From contig NC_090174.1 in the NCBI RefSeq assembly GCF_024679245.1, positions 20,620,024 to 20,684,023 on the forward strand: a DNA stretch of 64,000 nt, written 5' to 3'. Position numbers and translations under genes: made by a program. Every line of letters begins with the position of its first letter. The first letter of the stretch is position 1. This DNA comes from Pseudorasbora parva. Its lineage: Eukaryota > Chordata > Actinopteri > Cypriniformes > Gobionidae. Positions 37,801 to 45,892 of the stretch are shown piece after piece. Below the pieces are notes generated by a model, which was not told where the DNA came from, ran no database searches, and saw only the letters and a program-made list of their open reading frames with translations.

Positions 37801-37970
37801 ATGGCACGCATGCATTTTTATGGGCCTGATCAGCAGAATAAAATCCCATAAGCGTCCAAAATACTACACAGCAGGTTATACTCACCTAATTGAGACACAG
37901 CAGGATTAATCCTGATAGAAGAGGACAGAAGGAGGAGCATCTGAAGGGATCTCCATGCAGGACGAAACAT
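15595..37970 (-). CDS. Uncharacterised type I membrane protein with six Ig domains (19 coding exons)
   Basis: Exons in transcript order: 37970-37886, 33221-32958, 32807-32656, 29696-29543, 29459-29270, 27716-27622, 27527-27341, 26472-26375, 25210-25057, 24947-24829, 21613-21422, 21343-21230, 21110-21055, 20840-20720, 19851-19338, 18875-18715, 18586-18520, 17553-17355, 16020-15595. All junctions are GT/AG and the phases agree, giving 3348 nt or about 1115 residues. Order: signal peptide (about 1-25), Ig1 (30-116), Ig2 (118-217), Ig3 (220-312), Ig4 (314-408), Ig5 (409-499), Ig6 (500-601), stalk (602-848), membrane helix (849-872), cytoplasmic tail (873-1115). Each Ig has the Cys, Trp and YxC pattern. 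There are no FnIII repeats and no kinase. Ig2-Ig6 are each split over two exons, as in ROBO, DSCAM or PTK7. A surface adhesion or receptor role is inference; I cannot name an orthologue. An alternative in-frame ATG at 37982 adds four residues. TE-filled introns separate the exons. Confidence 0.85.
16315..17250. repeat. Dispersed 'TCAAAAGTTTGG' repeat, split by a second element
   Basis: The copy runs from about 16335 ('TTCAAAAGTTTGGAATCCA') and continues after an interruption at about 16565-16795, which contains 'GACATCTAATAGCCATCC'-type words in inverted orientation. Sequence near 16805-16900 and 17150-17250 matches other copies near 57130 and 59090. Lies in intron 18 of the Ig gene. Confidence 0.55.
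17597..18459. mobile_element. Foldback-type element filling intron 17 of the six-Ig gene
   Basis: Ends are inverted: 'AAAGTGATAGTTCACCCC' then AAAATGAAAAT, against 'ATTTTCATTTTTGGGTGAAT' then TAAACCTTT. The element occupies about 860 of the 933 intron bases, stopping 44 bp and 60 bp from the flanking exons. Confidence 0.7.
18715..18875 (-). CDS. Transmembrane exon of the six-Ig gene
   Basis: After '[14 protein letters not shown]' comes a 24-residue hydrophobic helix, '[20 protein letters not shown]' plus YSLV, followed by a QKND stop-transfer start of the tail. Two donors are possible (ACAG|GTAGAG, or GGAG|GTGAGA nine bases later); both keep phase 1, so the choice changes only three residues. 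Confidence 0.88.
19338..20840 (-). CDS. Stalk exons of the six-Ig gene, Ser/Thr/Pro/Asn-rich
   Basis: 20840-20720 and 19851-19338 encode about 210 residues with no predicted fold, rich in Thr, Ser, Pro, Asn and Gln ('[10 protein letters not shown]', '[16 protein letters not shown]'), as expected for an extended, possibly O-glycosylated stalk between Ig6 and the membrane. The 514-bp exon is by far the largest apart from the last. Intron 14 between them is almost entirely transposon. Confidence 0.82.
19944..20694. mobile_element. CAGGGGTTCTCAA-type miniature element filling intron 14
   Basis: The left end 'CAGGGGTTCTCAACGCTGGC' and the right end, its imperfect reverse complement (...GAGGGCCAGAGTTGAAAAGCCCTA), bound the element. 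It stops 26 bp from the donor of exon 14. A second palindromic element, 20080-20284, is nested inside. Confidence 0.68.
20080..20284. mobile_element. Palindromic 'AATGCTGGGTTAAAAACAACCC' type element nested in intron 14 element
   Basis: The arms 'ATGCTGGGTTAAAAACAACC' and its reverse complement near 20260-20284 enclose repeats of the word AACCCA/TGGGTT. A typical short fish miniature element. Confidence 0.7.
21055..21613 (-). CDS. Ig6 exons and the first stalk exon of the six-Ig gene
   Basis: 21613-21422 has '[18 protein letters not shown]'. 21343-21230 has '[18 protein letters not shown]', the best I-set signature in the gene. Here the two halves join in phase 1, not phase 2 as in the other domains. 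21110-21055 is a short charged stalk exon ('[12 protein letters not shown]') with a weak acceptor; it is the least certain exon of the model. Confidence 0.8.
21910..22182. repeat. Dispersed 'GGGGACATTTTGTCCCC' repeat between (TG)n tracts
   Basis: Contains 'TATGGGGACAAAATGTCCCC' and 'CCTTGTGGGGACATTTTTAG' and is bordered by (TG)n at 21889-21908 and (GT)n at 22183-22261. This is an interspersed fish repeat found beside TG microsatellites. No coding capacity. Confidence 0.6.
22183..22261. repeat. (GT)n microsatellite
   Basis: Pure dinucleotide run of nearly 80 bp in intron 10 of the Ig gene, giving false Cys-Val and Thr-His open frames. Confidence 0.97.
22740..24350. other. Repeat-like intronic block, possibly an LTR remnant, unclassified
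   Basis: The block holds one arm of a 'GGGTTAGTTCACCC' repeat (about 23015-23300) and then mid-GC sequence to about 24000 with no protein similarity I can recognise. It ends with 'CAATAAAATGTATTTTATTA' near 24281, resembling an LTR or mRNA polyadenylation region. No matching second LTR is visible, so this is only a suggestion. Confidence 0.3.
24829..25210 (-). CDS. Ig5 exons of the six-Ig gene
   Basis: 25210-25057: '[20 protein letters not shown]'. 24947-24829: '[19 protein letters not shown]'. The consensus NALG turn after the second cysteine is typical of I-set domains. The donor GG|GTAAGT (phase 2) joins the acceptor TTTCCAG|G. Confidence 0.88.
25588..25912. repeat. Stacked AT-repeat palindromes
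   Basis: A 20-bp word AAATGCTTAAATATGTAATT (25588-25607) is followed by (AT)n, then its reverse complement (about 25675-25694), another (AT)n, the forward word again with an extension (about 25773-25810), a third (AT)n, and the reverse complement of the extension (about 25891-25912). The whole is self-complementary at two levels and lies in intron 8 of the Ig gene. Confidence 0.9.
26375..27716 (-). CDS. Ig3 second half and Ig4 exons of the six-Ig gene
   Basis: 27716-27622 supplies '[19 protein letters not shown]' (end of Ig3). 27527-27341 gives '[20 protein letters not shown]' of Ig4. 26472-26375 gives '[18 protein letters not shown]'. Phases run 2-1-2-1. The intron between the last two contains a three-level nest of miniature transposons. 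Confidence 0.86.
26650..27196. mobile_element. Middle-layer miniature element (ATCCGAAATCGCATA ends)
   Basis: Left 'ATCCGAAATCGCATATTTCC', right 'GAGTATGCGATTTCAG'. It interrupts the outer CAGGGGTGTCC element and itself contains a third insertion at 26961-27169. Confidence 0.6.
26961..27169. mobile_element. Inner-layer miniature element (CCTGTTGAAAAATAACCCAGC ends)
   Basis: Left end 'CCTGTTGAAAAATAACCCAG'; right end 'GCTGGG(T)nCCCAACAGG'. The interior has repeats of AGCTGGT and CCAGCT, forming a short hairpin. Typical of a fish family of about 200 bp. Confidence 0.7.
27893..28968. mobile_element. GC-rich element with GTTTACACGG-type ends
   Basis: The left border reads GGTGCGTTTACACGG and the right border GCATGTAAACGTGGCTAA. 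The left third is packed with ATATATT words. The middle contains a CpG-rich direct duplication of about 175 bp (28360-28650). No transposase. Lies in intron 5 of the Ig gene. Confidence 0.5.
28358..28650. repeat. CpG-rich direct duplication
   Basis: 'GTGACGTGATACAGCGCGCG' and the following ~110 bp ('CACACGCAGGATAATGTTGA', 'GTAAACTTTTTATTTCG') occur twice, about 175 bp apart, with a few substitutions. It stands out against an AT-rich background. Part of the surrounding transposon-like element. Confidence 0.85.
29270..29696 (-). CDS. Ig2 second half and Ig3 first half exons of the six-Ig gene
   Basis: 29696-29543 carries '[18 protein letters not shown]', the second cysteine block of Ig2. 29459-29270 carries '[20 protein letters not shown]' of Ig3 and ends in phase 2 at CA|GTGAGA. 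The 29543-29696 exon lies outside any long open frame and was found by splice phase and the DxGxYxC pattern. Confidence 0.85.
30000..30480. mobile_element. Foldback element with TTCACCC ends
   Basis: Left arm 'AAAGGGTAAGTTCACCC' and 'CGTTTATCTTCGGAGCACAA'; right arm near 30415-30480 is partly inverted ('GAACGAAGGTCTTACGACAG'). Relatives at 50804-51313 and 63170-63817. Intron 3 of the Ig gene. Confidence 0.5.
30791..31589. mobile_element. TTAA-flanked 799-bp element, AGGGTTACTTCAG family
   Basis: TTAA lies on both sides (30787-30790 and 31590-31593). Ends AGGGT(T)ACTTCAG and CTGAAGTAACCCT are inverted. The interior contains 'CTCCCTCTGCTGGCTGTAGT', shared with a truncated second copy at 44998-45590. 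PiggyBac or Kolobok type by its TTAA site; no transposase. Confidence 0.75.
31851..32560. mobile_element. Large palindromic element with TTACGGAAGC ends
   Basis: Ends TTACGGAAGCTTATTGCATT and its near reverse complement. Long A/T-rich arms are built of repeats of 'AATTATCTCAGAATTATGAG' and 'TTCTGAATTAATGACTTAAT'. The central part also inverts ('CCCTCAAAATCCTGCCA' against 'TGGCAGGATTTTGAGGG'). Almost its entire length can pair with itself. Intron 3 of the Ig gene. Confidence 0.85.
32656..33221 (-). CDS. Ig1 exon and first half of Ig2 of the six-Ig gene
   Basis: 33221-32958 encodes all of Ig1: 'LMLHCTVF' (first Cys), 'LTVKWERD' (core Trp) and 'EEDFGNYSC' (second Cys). It ends at donor GT|GTATGT in phase 1. 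32807-32656 encodes the first half of Ig2 with 'VFLQCVSGD' and '[11 protein letters not shown]', and ends in phase 0 at CAG|GTAGCT. Ig1 is the only domain in a single exon. Several N-glycosylation sequons are visible (NSS, NGS, NYS). Confidence 0.85.
33565..36352. repeat. 24-bp minisatellite, first and largest part
   Basis: The unit is GAAGAAGACAACAGTAAGGA plus GACA (24 bp). Some copies lack the GGAGACA part and read 'GACAACAGAAGAAGACAACA'. Because most variants are multiples of three and contain no stop on the minus strand, three overlapping minus frames stay open for 815, 897 and 956 codons, coding only monotonous Ser/Leu/Val/Cys text. They are not genes: no initiation context, no conserved domain, and location inside intron 1 of the Ig gene. 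Purine bias is strong on the + strand. Confidence 0.97.
36353..37190. mobile_element. 838-bp non-autonomous DNA transposon splitting the minisatellite
   Basis: The ends are 21-bp perfect inverted repeats, beginning GGCGTTTCTCAATGTCAAGG. The GC-richer interior with 'CACGGTCCCTCACCTCGCTG' has no transposase. Minisatellite units resume directly after it at 37191, so it inserted into a pre-existing array. No clean target duplication can be read because the flanks are repeats. Harbinger- or ISL2EU-like by general form, but unassigned. Confidence 0.85.
37191..37330. repeat. 24-bp minisatellite, remaining part
   Basis: Five to six units of the same array continue on the far side of the 838-bp transposon and end at 'GAAGACAACAGCAAGGCCCC'. 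Confidence 0.95.
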
Positions 37971-37982
37971 GCTAGCCCTCAT
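37886..37982 (-). CDS. Signal-peptide exon of the six-Ig gene
   Basis: Reading the minus strand from ATG 37970 gives '[19 protein letters not shown]' followed by 'RINPAVSQL', a positively charged start and a leucine-rich core that fit a cleavable signal peptide. The exon ends in phase 1 at a good donor (CAATTAG|GTGAGT). An upstream in-frame ATG (37982) would add MRAS; a TGA lies four codons farther up. Phase 1 joins correctly to the Ig1 exon at 33221. Confidence 0.75.
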
Positions 37983-38291
37983 CTGTGCTTTTCAAATGAA
38001 GATAATGGTCCATAGCATCATTCCTCATCTGACCAAATGCATTCATGCACTGCAAGACACACAGGCCAAAGTTCTCTTACAGCTCAACATGTTGGATTTC
38101 GCCATACTCATGTTGGATTTCATCATACTCATCATTGACTATATAAACAGATTTTTTCAGTCATAAAATAGTCTTAACATCAAATATTTCGAAACATACA
38201 TACTTGTGCTATGCCTCATTAATTGGTGTGTGTGTCTTCAAAGAATGAGTCAGTGTCTATCACACAGCAACAAATCTCTAACTATCACACA

Positions 38292-38414
<123 letters not shown>

Positions 38415-38930
38415 ATTCCTATTTTGGTTGTGTTTCATTACCACTATTATCATCACAGCCAGCCTTTGTATACTACAGACCTCTTTACTCTCTTCAATAG
38501 GCTGAGCACTTTACACCACACAGCAGCAAACCCTCCATTTACTGATCGTAACATGAAAAGAGCAGAGGCGCTTTGTACTTAGAGGATCAGTTAGAAAGCT
38601 TGTAAGGAAAGGTTTGTACCTGATCACATAAGCTTTCATTGCTACTGTGTCCATGTAGGGCGGTCTTAGTTTAATACTTCCTTTATATGACCAGTACATG
38701 ACAGAAATGAGTGATGTTATGATGCTGTAAATATGCTTCTCTACAGGCGTGTATATGAGTGTGTTCAATGACATGATGATATAGACTTTTTTAAATATAG
38801 GCTTGCTCATATACAGTATTCATTGCAATTACCTCAGAAGTAACTGTAATTGAATTACAGGAAACTTAAAAACAAATCCTTTACTTTACACTTTTCAATT
38901 ACAGTAATGAATTACTTTAGCCCCTTTCAC

Positions 38931-39500
38931 ACTGCACGTCGGACCCGCAATATTCCCGGAACATTGCCGGGTCGCCTTCTGTGTGAAAGCAACCACGTCC
39001 CGGGATTGATTACCAAATTCGACCCGGGTCGGGGACCTAGTAATATTGCGGTATTCGACCCGGGACGAGCGCTGTGTGAACAAAAGCCGAAACTAATGCC
39101 GAAACGTGTACGTAGTTATCGTGCGACTCCTAGAGCTTGTTTTTTCAATAATACAACCCTGCAGTGCCAGAAGAGCTCGTCTGTGTTTTAAACGCAGAGA
39201 GTGTTCATATACAAAAGAAACTTAAATTAAACAAGCAGAAATGTGCGCAAACTGGACACAACGCGAGACCACGGAGCTCCTTACTATCCGCGCTGAAGCT
39301 GAGATCGCTCGCCATTATACGTCACATCAGGATGTCACGTGTCAACTCGTTTCGGGATCGTTACGGGTTGTGTGTGAAAGCGCACATATTACGGTATTTC
39401 GCTGGCAGTGTGAATGGACCAAATCTAGCGGCCCGGGAACAAATGCCGGGTCGCATTATCCGTGTATTTGCCGGTATCTTTGTAACTGTACTGACAGTTT
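38931..39500. mobile_element. Element with CCCCTTTCACACTGC end and CCGGG words
   Basis: Begins 'CCCCTTTCACACTGCACGTC' and includes repeated 'GACCCGGG' and 'GTGTGAA' words in both orientations, a pattern of fish miniature hAT-like elements. The right end is not clear. The open frames inside are not convincing genes. Confidence 0.45.
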
Positions 39501-39544
39501 AATAAAAAGATACTTTATAAATACAGTACATTATGAGTTTACAG

Positions 39545-39790
39545 ACAGGAGCCATCTTGGAAAACAGTCTTGAAGAGTCGAGCCACAAACGCTAAGTAAG
39601 CTGGTCGATAGGAATTAAGTTTGTGAAATCTAATTACATGGAACATTTTATTTTATTTTTTTATTTTCTCTGTTGCGTTCAGTGCTTTCTACCCAGAAAC
39701 AACGATCCATATGAGATTCCAAGTCACAGTTCATCACTTAGCACAGCTCGACTCGTCAAGACTGTTTTCCAAGATGGCTGCTGTCTCTAT
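39545..39790. repeat. Inverted repeat, arms of about 40 bp
   Basis: 'GCCATCTTGGAAAACAGTCT' then TGAAGAGTCGAGC (from about 39550) is inverted near 39743-39785 as 'GCTCGACTCGTCAAGACTGT' then TTTCCAAGATGGC. The sequence between has no gene. Probably a short transposon. Confidence 0.75.
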
Positions 39791-40173
39791 GCGCGTAATG
39801 TTCTGTCTTTATAAAGTATCTTCTTATTAAACTGTTTGTACACTTACAAAGTTCTCAATGCTTCGGTTTGCATGTAGGGACCCTCATTATGCTACCGTGT
39901 TAGTGTGAGGCTATTTTGAGCCTTGTTAGTGGTATTAACTAGCGATTTAATTTCACTACCCTGTGCCCCACAGACAAGCATTATAAGCGAATCTGTTTTT
40001 AGAGATAAAACTCTTTACATTCGATTTTCATGAAAACGCATCCCACAGAACCATCTGTTAATTACCCCAAGGTTCATTTCTCACCGGAATTATTTTGGAT
40101 TAATCTGTAAAAAAAAAAGTAAAAAAAAGAGGTTTACACCTGTTTTGGCACAGTGTTCTGCTTCCATTTTTCA

Positions 40174-40180
40174 CACACAC

Positions 40181-40257
<77 letters not shown>
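40174..40257. repeat. (CA)n microsatellite
   Basis: Dinucleotide run with one early CG interruption. Confidence 0.96.
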
Positions 40258-40261
<4 letters not shown>

Positions 40262-40389
40262 AAAAATATCAGTATGGGACAATACTGACAGATTCCAATT
40301 GAAGTGTTAAATATGTATAATACATACTTTCAAATTGAGTACACATTGAGAATTGAGAATACATTGAGACTACATAAAATAGTAGTCAA

Positions 40390-40600
40390 AGTTGTGAAAC
40401 CTTCTAAAAGCAATATTTTCCACCATAAATTGCAAATAAATTCTTAAAAAATAAGACAATGTGATTTTTTGGATTTCTCATTCTGTCTCTTATAGTTGTG
40501 TACCCATGATGAAAATTACAGGTCTCTCTCATATTTTTAGGGGGGAGAACTTGCACAATTGGTGGCTGACTAAATACTTTTTGCCCCACTGTAGTTGTTT
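40390..40600. mobile_element. Solo end of a Tc1-type transposon
   Basis: 'GTGATTTTTTGGATTTCTCA', 'GGGGAGAACTTGCACAATTG' and 'TAAATACTTTTTGCCCCACT' together are the right inverted repeat of a fish Tc1 element. The transposase and opposite end are absent here. Confidence 0.75.
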
Positions 40601-41899
40601 AGCGCTGGTTCAAGAATCTCTTTCATCAAAAACACACAATTAAAGAGAAAATCAAAATGGTGCAAAAATATTTGATTAATATTAAAAATAAGTGATTTGT
40701 TTTATTAAGAGCAAAAGGGTGCCATTATGTTTGTTATTGCTTTATATTTTGTGCTGTGCATCTGTATTAGTTATTTTTGAATGTGTGGCTTGAGATCCTC
40801 TTTCTCCACATCATATGTTATTATTGTCATTATTATTACTACATTTCAATTTTTTAGATGTCCAGTCTATTATGACAAAGCATGTTGGGAGAGCAGGTGA
40901 GTACTCAGAGGCAAACAGGAATCCCATGAATGGGTGCTTCAGCCTTATGACTCATCTGGCATTGGCCATAGACAGCAGGTGGGTGAGCTAATGGGATCTA
41001 ATGCCAGGAGCCGGGGGTGTGTTTTCTTTTGCTGAACAACACCCCATTAAATGAAGAAGCAGTTTAGCAATTCATTAACGTATTGAAAATTTGATCCCCT
41101 TACAAATACAATCTAAGCACTCGAGAGAAGGAGTTTAAATTGTCTGGCATTTGTTATATGGGTATAGTGGAAAGAGTAAAGAGAAAACTTTAGAATAAAA
41201 TGTTATTGTTTTATATAAATATTTAAATAAATGGATCTATAAATATAGACTTACTTACTCATAACCAATGTTGCGGAAAGTTACTTAGTAATTAATATGT
41301 TACAATATTGCATTACTCCTCCCAAAAAAAGTAGCTAATTGTTACTTCCACTTTTTATGGAAGGTAATGTGTTACGTCAGACGACTGCTTCCGCTTCTTC
41401 CGGTCATGCGTATTTGGGATAAAGCAGCACTGTTTTATTATATTAAATATATTTGTGTGCGTTGAAAGTCATGTTATAATATGAGACACTTTGCAGTAAG
41501 CTAGATCGATATTAGGCATGTAAAACGGGTACATGGAATTTTAGTTTTAGTGTATTATGTTTGCTGACATTTTAGTGTATTTATTCATTTTGAGGAATAC
41601 TGAATCAGTTTTTGACAGGGAAATGATTAAATACATGCTCACATTTAGTTTAGAACAGTAAGGTTTAATAGCCTGAACTTTCAGTTGATTATCTTAAACT
41701 AGTCTTAGTCGGGGCATGACGGTTTCAAAAACGCGCCTGGGAGAAAATTGAGTCAACCCAGAGTGTTAACAGTGAACGCACAAGACATTTCCAAAAGATT
41801 GACGAATCAACAGATCACCATGAAAACGGATGTTATGAAAAAGTGAGCCATACTTATTTCTTCTTTTGTTTTGTTTTGTTTAATTTACATTCTTAGTGC

Positions 41900-42770
41900 A
41901 TATGGCCACCTAAAACTGCAGCTCTTGTGCGGTGTTCCTGGTCTGCAGTGGTCAGTATCTATCAAAAGTGGTCCAAGGAAAGAACAGTGGTGAACTGGCG
42001 ACAGGGTCATGAGCGGCTGCACTGTAGCTCAAATTGTTCAAAAAGTAAATGTGTTGCGTATGGGGCTGCACAGTTGGAGACCAGTCAGGGTGCCCAAATG
42101 CTAACCACGGTCCACCCCTGATAGCACCAACGGTTCCATGCGAGCATCAGAACTGGACCACAAATGGAATCATACTGTTTCTGATAGAAACGAGCAATGG
42201 AAGAAGGTGGCCTGATCTGATGAATCACATTTTCTTTTGCATCACGTTGATGGCCAGGTGCGTGTGTGTTGCTTACCTGGGGAACACATGGCACCAAAAT
42301 GCACTATGGGAAGAAGGCAAGCCGGCAGAGGCAGTGTGAGGCTTTGGGCAATAACCTTGGAGACTGCCATCCATCTGGATGTTACTTTAATATGTACCAC
42401 CAACCTAAGCATTGCTGCAGATTATGTACACCCTTTCAAGGAAACGTTTCTGCAAGATAATGCACCCTGCCACAAAGCAAAAATGGTTCAGGAATGGTTA
42501 GAGGAGCACAACAACGAGTTTGAGGTGTTTACTTGGCCTCCAAATTCCCCAGATCTCAATCCAATTGATCATCAGCGGGATGTGCTGAACAAACGAGTCT
42601 GATCCATGGAGGCCTCACCTCGCAACTTACAGGACTTTAAAGATCTGCTGCTAACATCTTGGTGCCAAATATCACAGCACACCTTCATGGGTCTGGGTCA
42701 GGGCATCAGGGTCAGGGCAGCAAAAATGGGACCAACACAGTATTAGGGCAGTCATAATGTTATGCATGTG
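41900..42770 (+). pseudogene. Tc1-like transposase relic
   Basis: Shifting + frames give 'WSKERTVVNWRQGH' (DNA-binding linker), 'RWPDLMNHIFFCITLMARCV' (a degenerate DESHF block), 'DNAPCHKAKMVQEWLEEHNN' (second Asp) and 'WPPNSPDLNPIDH' (the catalytic Glu of DD34E is changed to Asp in this copy). Stops and frameshifts make it inactive. The family differs from the Tc1 at 3949-5953. Confidence 0.85.
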
Positions 42771-43361
42771 GCTTTTGGCTTTGCAATGGCTACTAACTTA
42801 CCCTGAAAGTTACCTCAGTTTTTTAGAAATGAAAGTTGAGGTTATCAGCTTAGCCTGAAACATACCACGTGTCATATAATCTGCTTTCTGGAATTCCAAC
42901 CTGCACCTTACTCCCGATTTCTCTCAACTTGTGGACCGGAAAGGTGCAGTCAATGAATTGGAGAACAAAGTAAACTGCACTACTTTAATCATTTACATTT
43001 AAAAGTAATGTGTTACTTTACTCATTTCTTGGGGAAAGTAATCAGATCACATAACATATTACTTGTCATGTGCCACACCTTCAGATAACATATCATCAGC
43101 AGAATTCACGATGCAAACTGCAGTCATTCTCAAAGAGGAAAATACATAAAAGTATATAATGTAGTAAAGCTGGACAAAACAGTCATAATACTACAGCTAA
43201 CTAATGATTTTACAGTTTGCCTGCTTCTGCATGAAAGCTTATGCTATTGTATAAATGTTTAAGAATTGTTTGGCACATTGGTCAGCCAAATGTTTTTAAT
43301 TGTGCTTTATAAATAAGTTGCCTTTCCTTAATTTAACAATTGAAAAAAATACTATACTTAC

Positions 43362-43511
43362 CCACGGAGAGCAGAAGTGTTAAGCCTCAGTGCAGCATCT
43401 CTGTCAGTGAGCGCTTGCCAGTGTGTGTCTTCTGGTTTATCAATGCAACAGGCTTGATCTAATGATGGAGCAGCAGACACACATGTACACAGATGGGCTC
43501 TGTCACGTAAC
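43362..43511 (-). other. Possible untranslated or orphan exon
   Basis: The minus strand has a plausible acceptor (CTCTCCAG|GTTACG) and a very good donor (CGTGG|GTAAGT) around 150 bp of higher-GC sequence. It could be a 5' UTR exon of the six-Ig gene, 5.4 kb upstream of the signal-peptide exon, or an internal exon of the coiled-coil gene at 52437. Read in the open frame it gives 'CVSAAPSLDQACCIDKPED', which I do not recognise. Confidence 0.3.
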
Positions 43512-43818
43512 CTGGAGAGCAGAGCACCACCCCTCCACAGCAGGAACAATATGAGAGGACTAAATTAAGCACCACTCTGCATGTGTTCAGACACTGTGCA
43601 AAATGAATGAGGCCACAAATAAAAAAAACTAAAACATGCAGTTTCAGAAAAATGAGAACAATTGGGTTCCAATTCCCTCATAATGGTTATTCATAAAAGG
43701 TATCCACAAGTCTAATAGCGTTTGTTGTACACATTGGCATAAATCATTTCACACCTGTATATGTGTTTGGTTGCATGTGACAATTAGGCTATATTATACC
43801 ATAGGCTATATTTAAAGC

Positions 43819-43821
<3 letters not shown>

Positions 43822-43912
<91 letters not shown>

Positions 43913-43923
43913 ATATATATATA
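43822..43923. repeat. (AT)n microsatellite
   Basis: Nearly pure AT run with one TTT break. Confidence 0.95.
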
Positions 43924-43935
43924 TTGGTAACTTTT

Positions 43936-44529
43936 TTGGTAACACTTTACAATAAGGTTGAATTAGTTAACATTAGTTAATGCATTAGTTAACATAACCA
44001 TGAACAGCACCTCTGTTCAGCATTAGTTATTCTTTGTTAATGTTAGTTAATAAAAATCCAGCTGTTTATGGTTTGTTCATGATAGTTCACAGTGCATTAA
44101 CTAATGCTAACAAGATTTTAATAATGTTGAAATTAACATGAACAAATACACATAAATGCTTTATAAGTGCAATTCATTATTGGTTCATGTTAACTAAAGT
44201 GGTTAACTAATGTTAACGCAACCCGATCACACATAAATGCTTATAAACAGTAGGCCTACGAGTGTGCAATGTCGTGGAATGTATACGCCAAAACTCATTT
44301 TGGCGTGCATATGATATGCTGTTTTTCACGTGTATATGACACGCTCTCTTGGGTAGGTTTAGGTTAGTGGGGTGGGGAGTTCGTATGTATAATACGCCAT
44401 AAAATGCGTATCATATGCACGCAAAAAACAGCGTATCATATGCACGCCAAAATGAGTTTTGGCGTATACATTCCACGACATTGCACACTCGTAGGCCTAC
44501 TATTTATACGCATTTGTAAAGTGTTACCA
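43936..44529. mobile_element. Second copy of the AACACTTTACAATAAGGT element, split by a palindrome
   Basis: Left 'GGTAACACTTTACAATAAGG', right 'TTTGTAAAGTGTTACC'. Related to the copy at 10638-11777. The interior between about 44250 and 44510 is a separate palindromic insertion. Confidence 0.7.
44252..44510. mobile_element. Palindromic element with GTAGGCCTACGAGTG arms
   Basis: 'GTAGGCCTACGAGTGTGCAA' and the next ~60 bases (including TGTCGTGGAATGTATACGCC) return as their reverse complement at about 44425-44510. Arms of about 85 bp and a loop of under 100 bp. It interrupts the surrounding miniature element. Confidence 0.85.
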
Positions 44530-44722
44530 CTTTTTTATACTTCAAAATTGGCTTATTCAAACATACTTTTCCATTTCACATTAGAGCTGGTTAAAAGTTC
44601 AAATATGTTAAGTTCAAGTGCTTAAGTTCAATATGTTCAATCCAATAACGTATTGTGTTTGAGTGCAGGCCATAACATTTACTTTATGTTCAAATGCAGT
44701 GAAGTTATCTGTGAATCTGATC

Positions 44723-45892
44723 TTAAAGGATAAGTTCACTTTTAAATAAACTTGTGCTGATAATTTCCTCATCCCCATCATCCATGATGTCCATGTCTTT
44801 CTGTTTTTGATGAAAACATTCCAGGATTTTTCATATATAATGGACTTCAATGGGCACCAAACGGTTCAAGGTGCAAATGACAGTTTCAGTGCAGCCTCAA
44901 AGGCTTTTAAATGATACCAGACAATACCAGACGATGAATAAGGGTCTTAAACTATAGCGAAACGATCAGCCATTTTAAAAAAAGTAAAAAAGTTTAAAGG
45001 GTTACTTCAGTGATTTAGCATTATGCTTTGCATTCAAACTGGGTCATTAATGTAGTAGAAATGTGAAAATATTTTTGAATTTGGAGCCTTCTCGACTGAG
45101 AAATGACTATCTATTTTTGCCTAATGGGGAAGACAACAGTTCCCAGAATGCACTTGCTTCGCTGCCCTACGAGGCCACTCCTCCGTTAGAGAACAGACAC
45201 CAATTAAAATCTGAACGAGTGTTTAATATAATGTGATTTAGCCGCTGGGGAGTGTCACAGCACAAACGCTGCAGTCAGAGATTACATGCATCGTGGTGAA
45301 TGAGCTTAATGAGCTGAATGAGCTCTCGTGATGAGAGCTGAGGTAATCGCGACCGCACTCGCGGCATACATTTACAGTGCGTGTCCAGTCTGGCGCGTTT
45401 TGAGTTTATGCCTTTGAAAGCTTAACTTTCATAGGAATTAATTTGAAAAGTTGAAACATTCACTTTGCTTCGCCGGACACTGCGAGCGAGCTGAGTGCTG
45501 CTGAGTGCGATCCCAACCCCATGTGCAAATAGCTCCCTCTACTGGCTGTAGTCTTTAGCCTCTGGCCAAAAAATATCTGATGACAAAACAGAGCGAGGCA
45601 GTCATTTGTGCTTATAAAACTTAAACTTTATAAAAAAAAATTAAATGGCTGATCGGTTCGCTAGACCCTTATTCATTGTCTGGTATCGTTTAAAGCCCTT
45701 TGAAGCTGCACTGAAAGTGTCATTTGGACCTTTGAACCGTTTGGTGCCCATTGAAGGGCATTATATGGAGAAAAATCTGAAATGTTTTCATCAAAAACCT
45801 TAATTTCTTTTCGACTGAAAAAAGAAAGGACATCTTGGATCGTGAGTAAATTATCAGCTAAAGTTTTTTGAAAAGTGAACTAATCCTCTAAG
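44723..45892. mobile_element. Foldback element with an AGGGTTACTTCAG insertion
   Basis: Arms: 44725-44985 ('AAAGGATAAGTTCACTTTTA' through 'GCGAAACGATCAGCCATTTT') and 45645-45890, its reverse complement. Between them lies a truncated copy (from 44998, after TTAA) of the element seen whole at 30791-31589. Confidence 0.78.

Noticed and set aside
15595..37970. Naming the Ig gene ptk7-like, robo-like or igdcc-like
   Set aside because: The domain layout is only generally similar. No kinase, no FnIII repeats and no diagnostic tail motif are present, so a symbol would be a guess.
38511..38810. Possible extra minus-strand exon near 38624-38718 ('YMDTVAMKAYVIR', CAG|GTACAA donor)
   Set aside because: The acceptor is poor and the text is not recognised. 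It would lie upstream of the signal-peptide exon and is not needed by any gene model.
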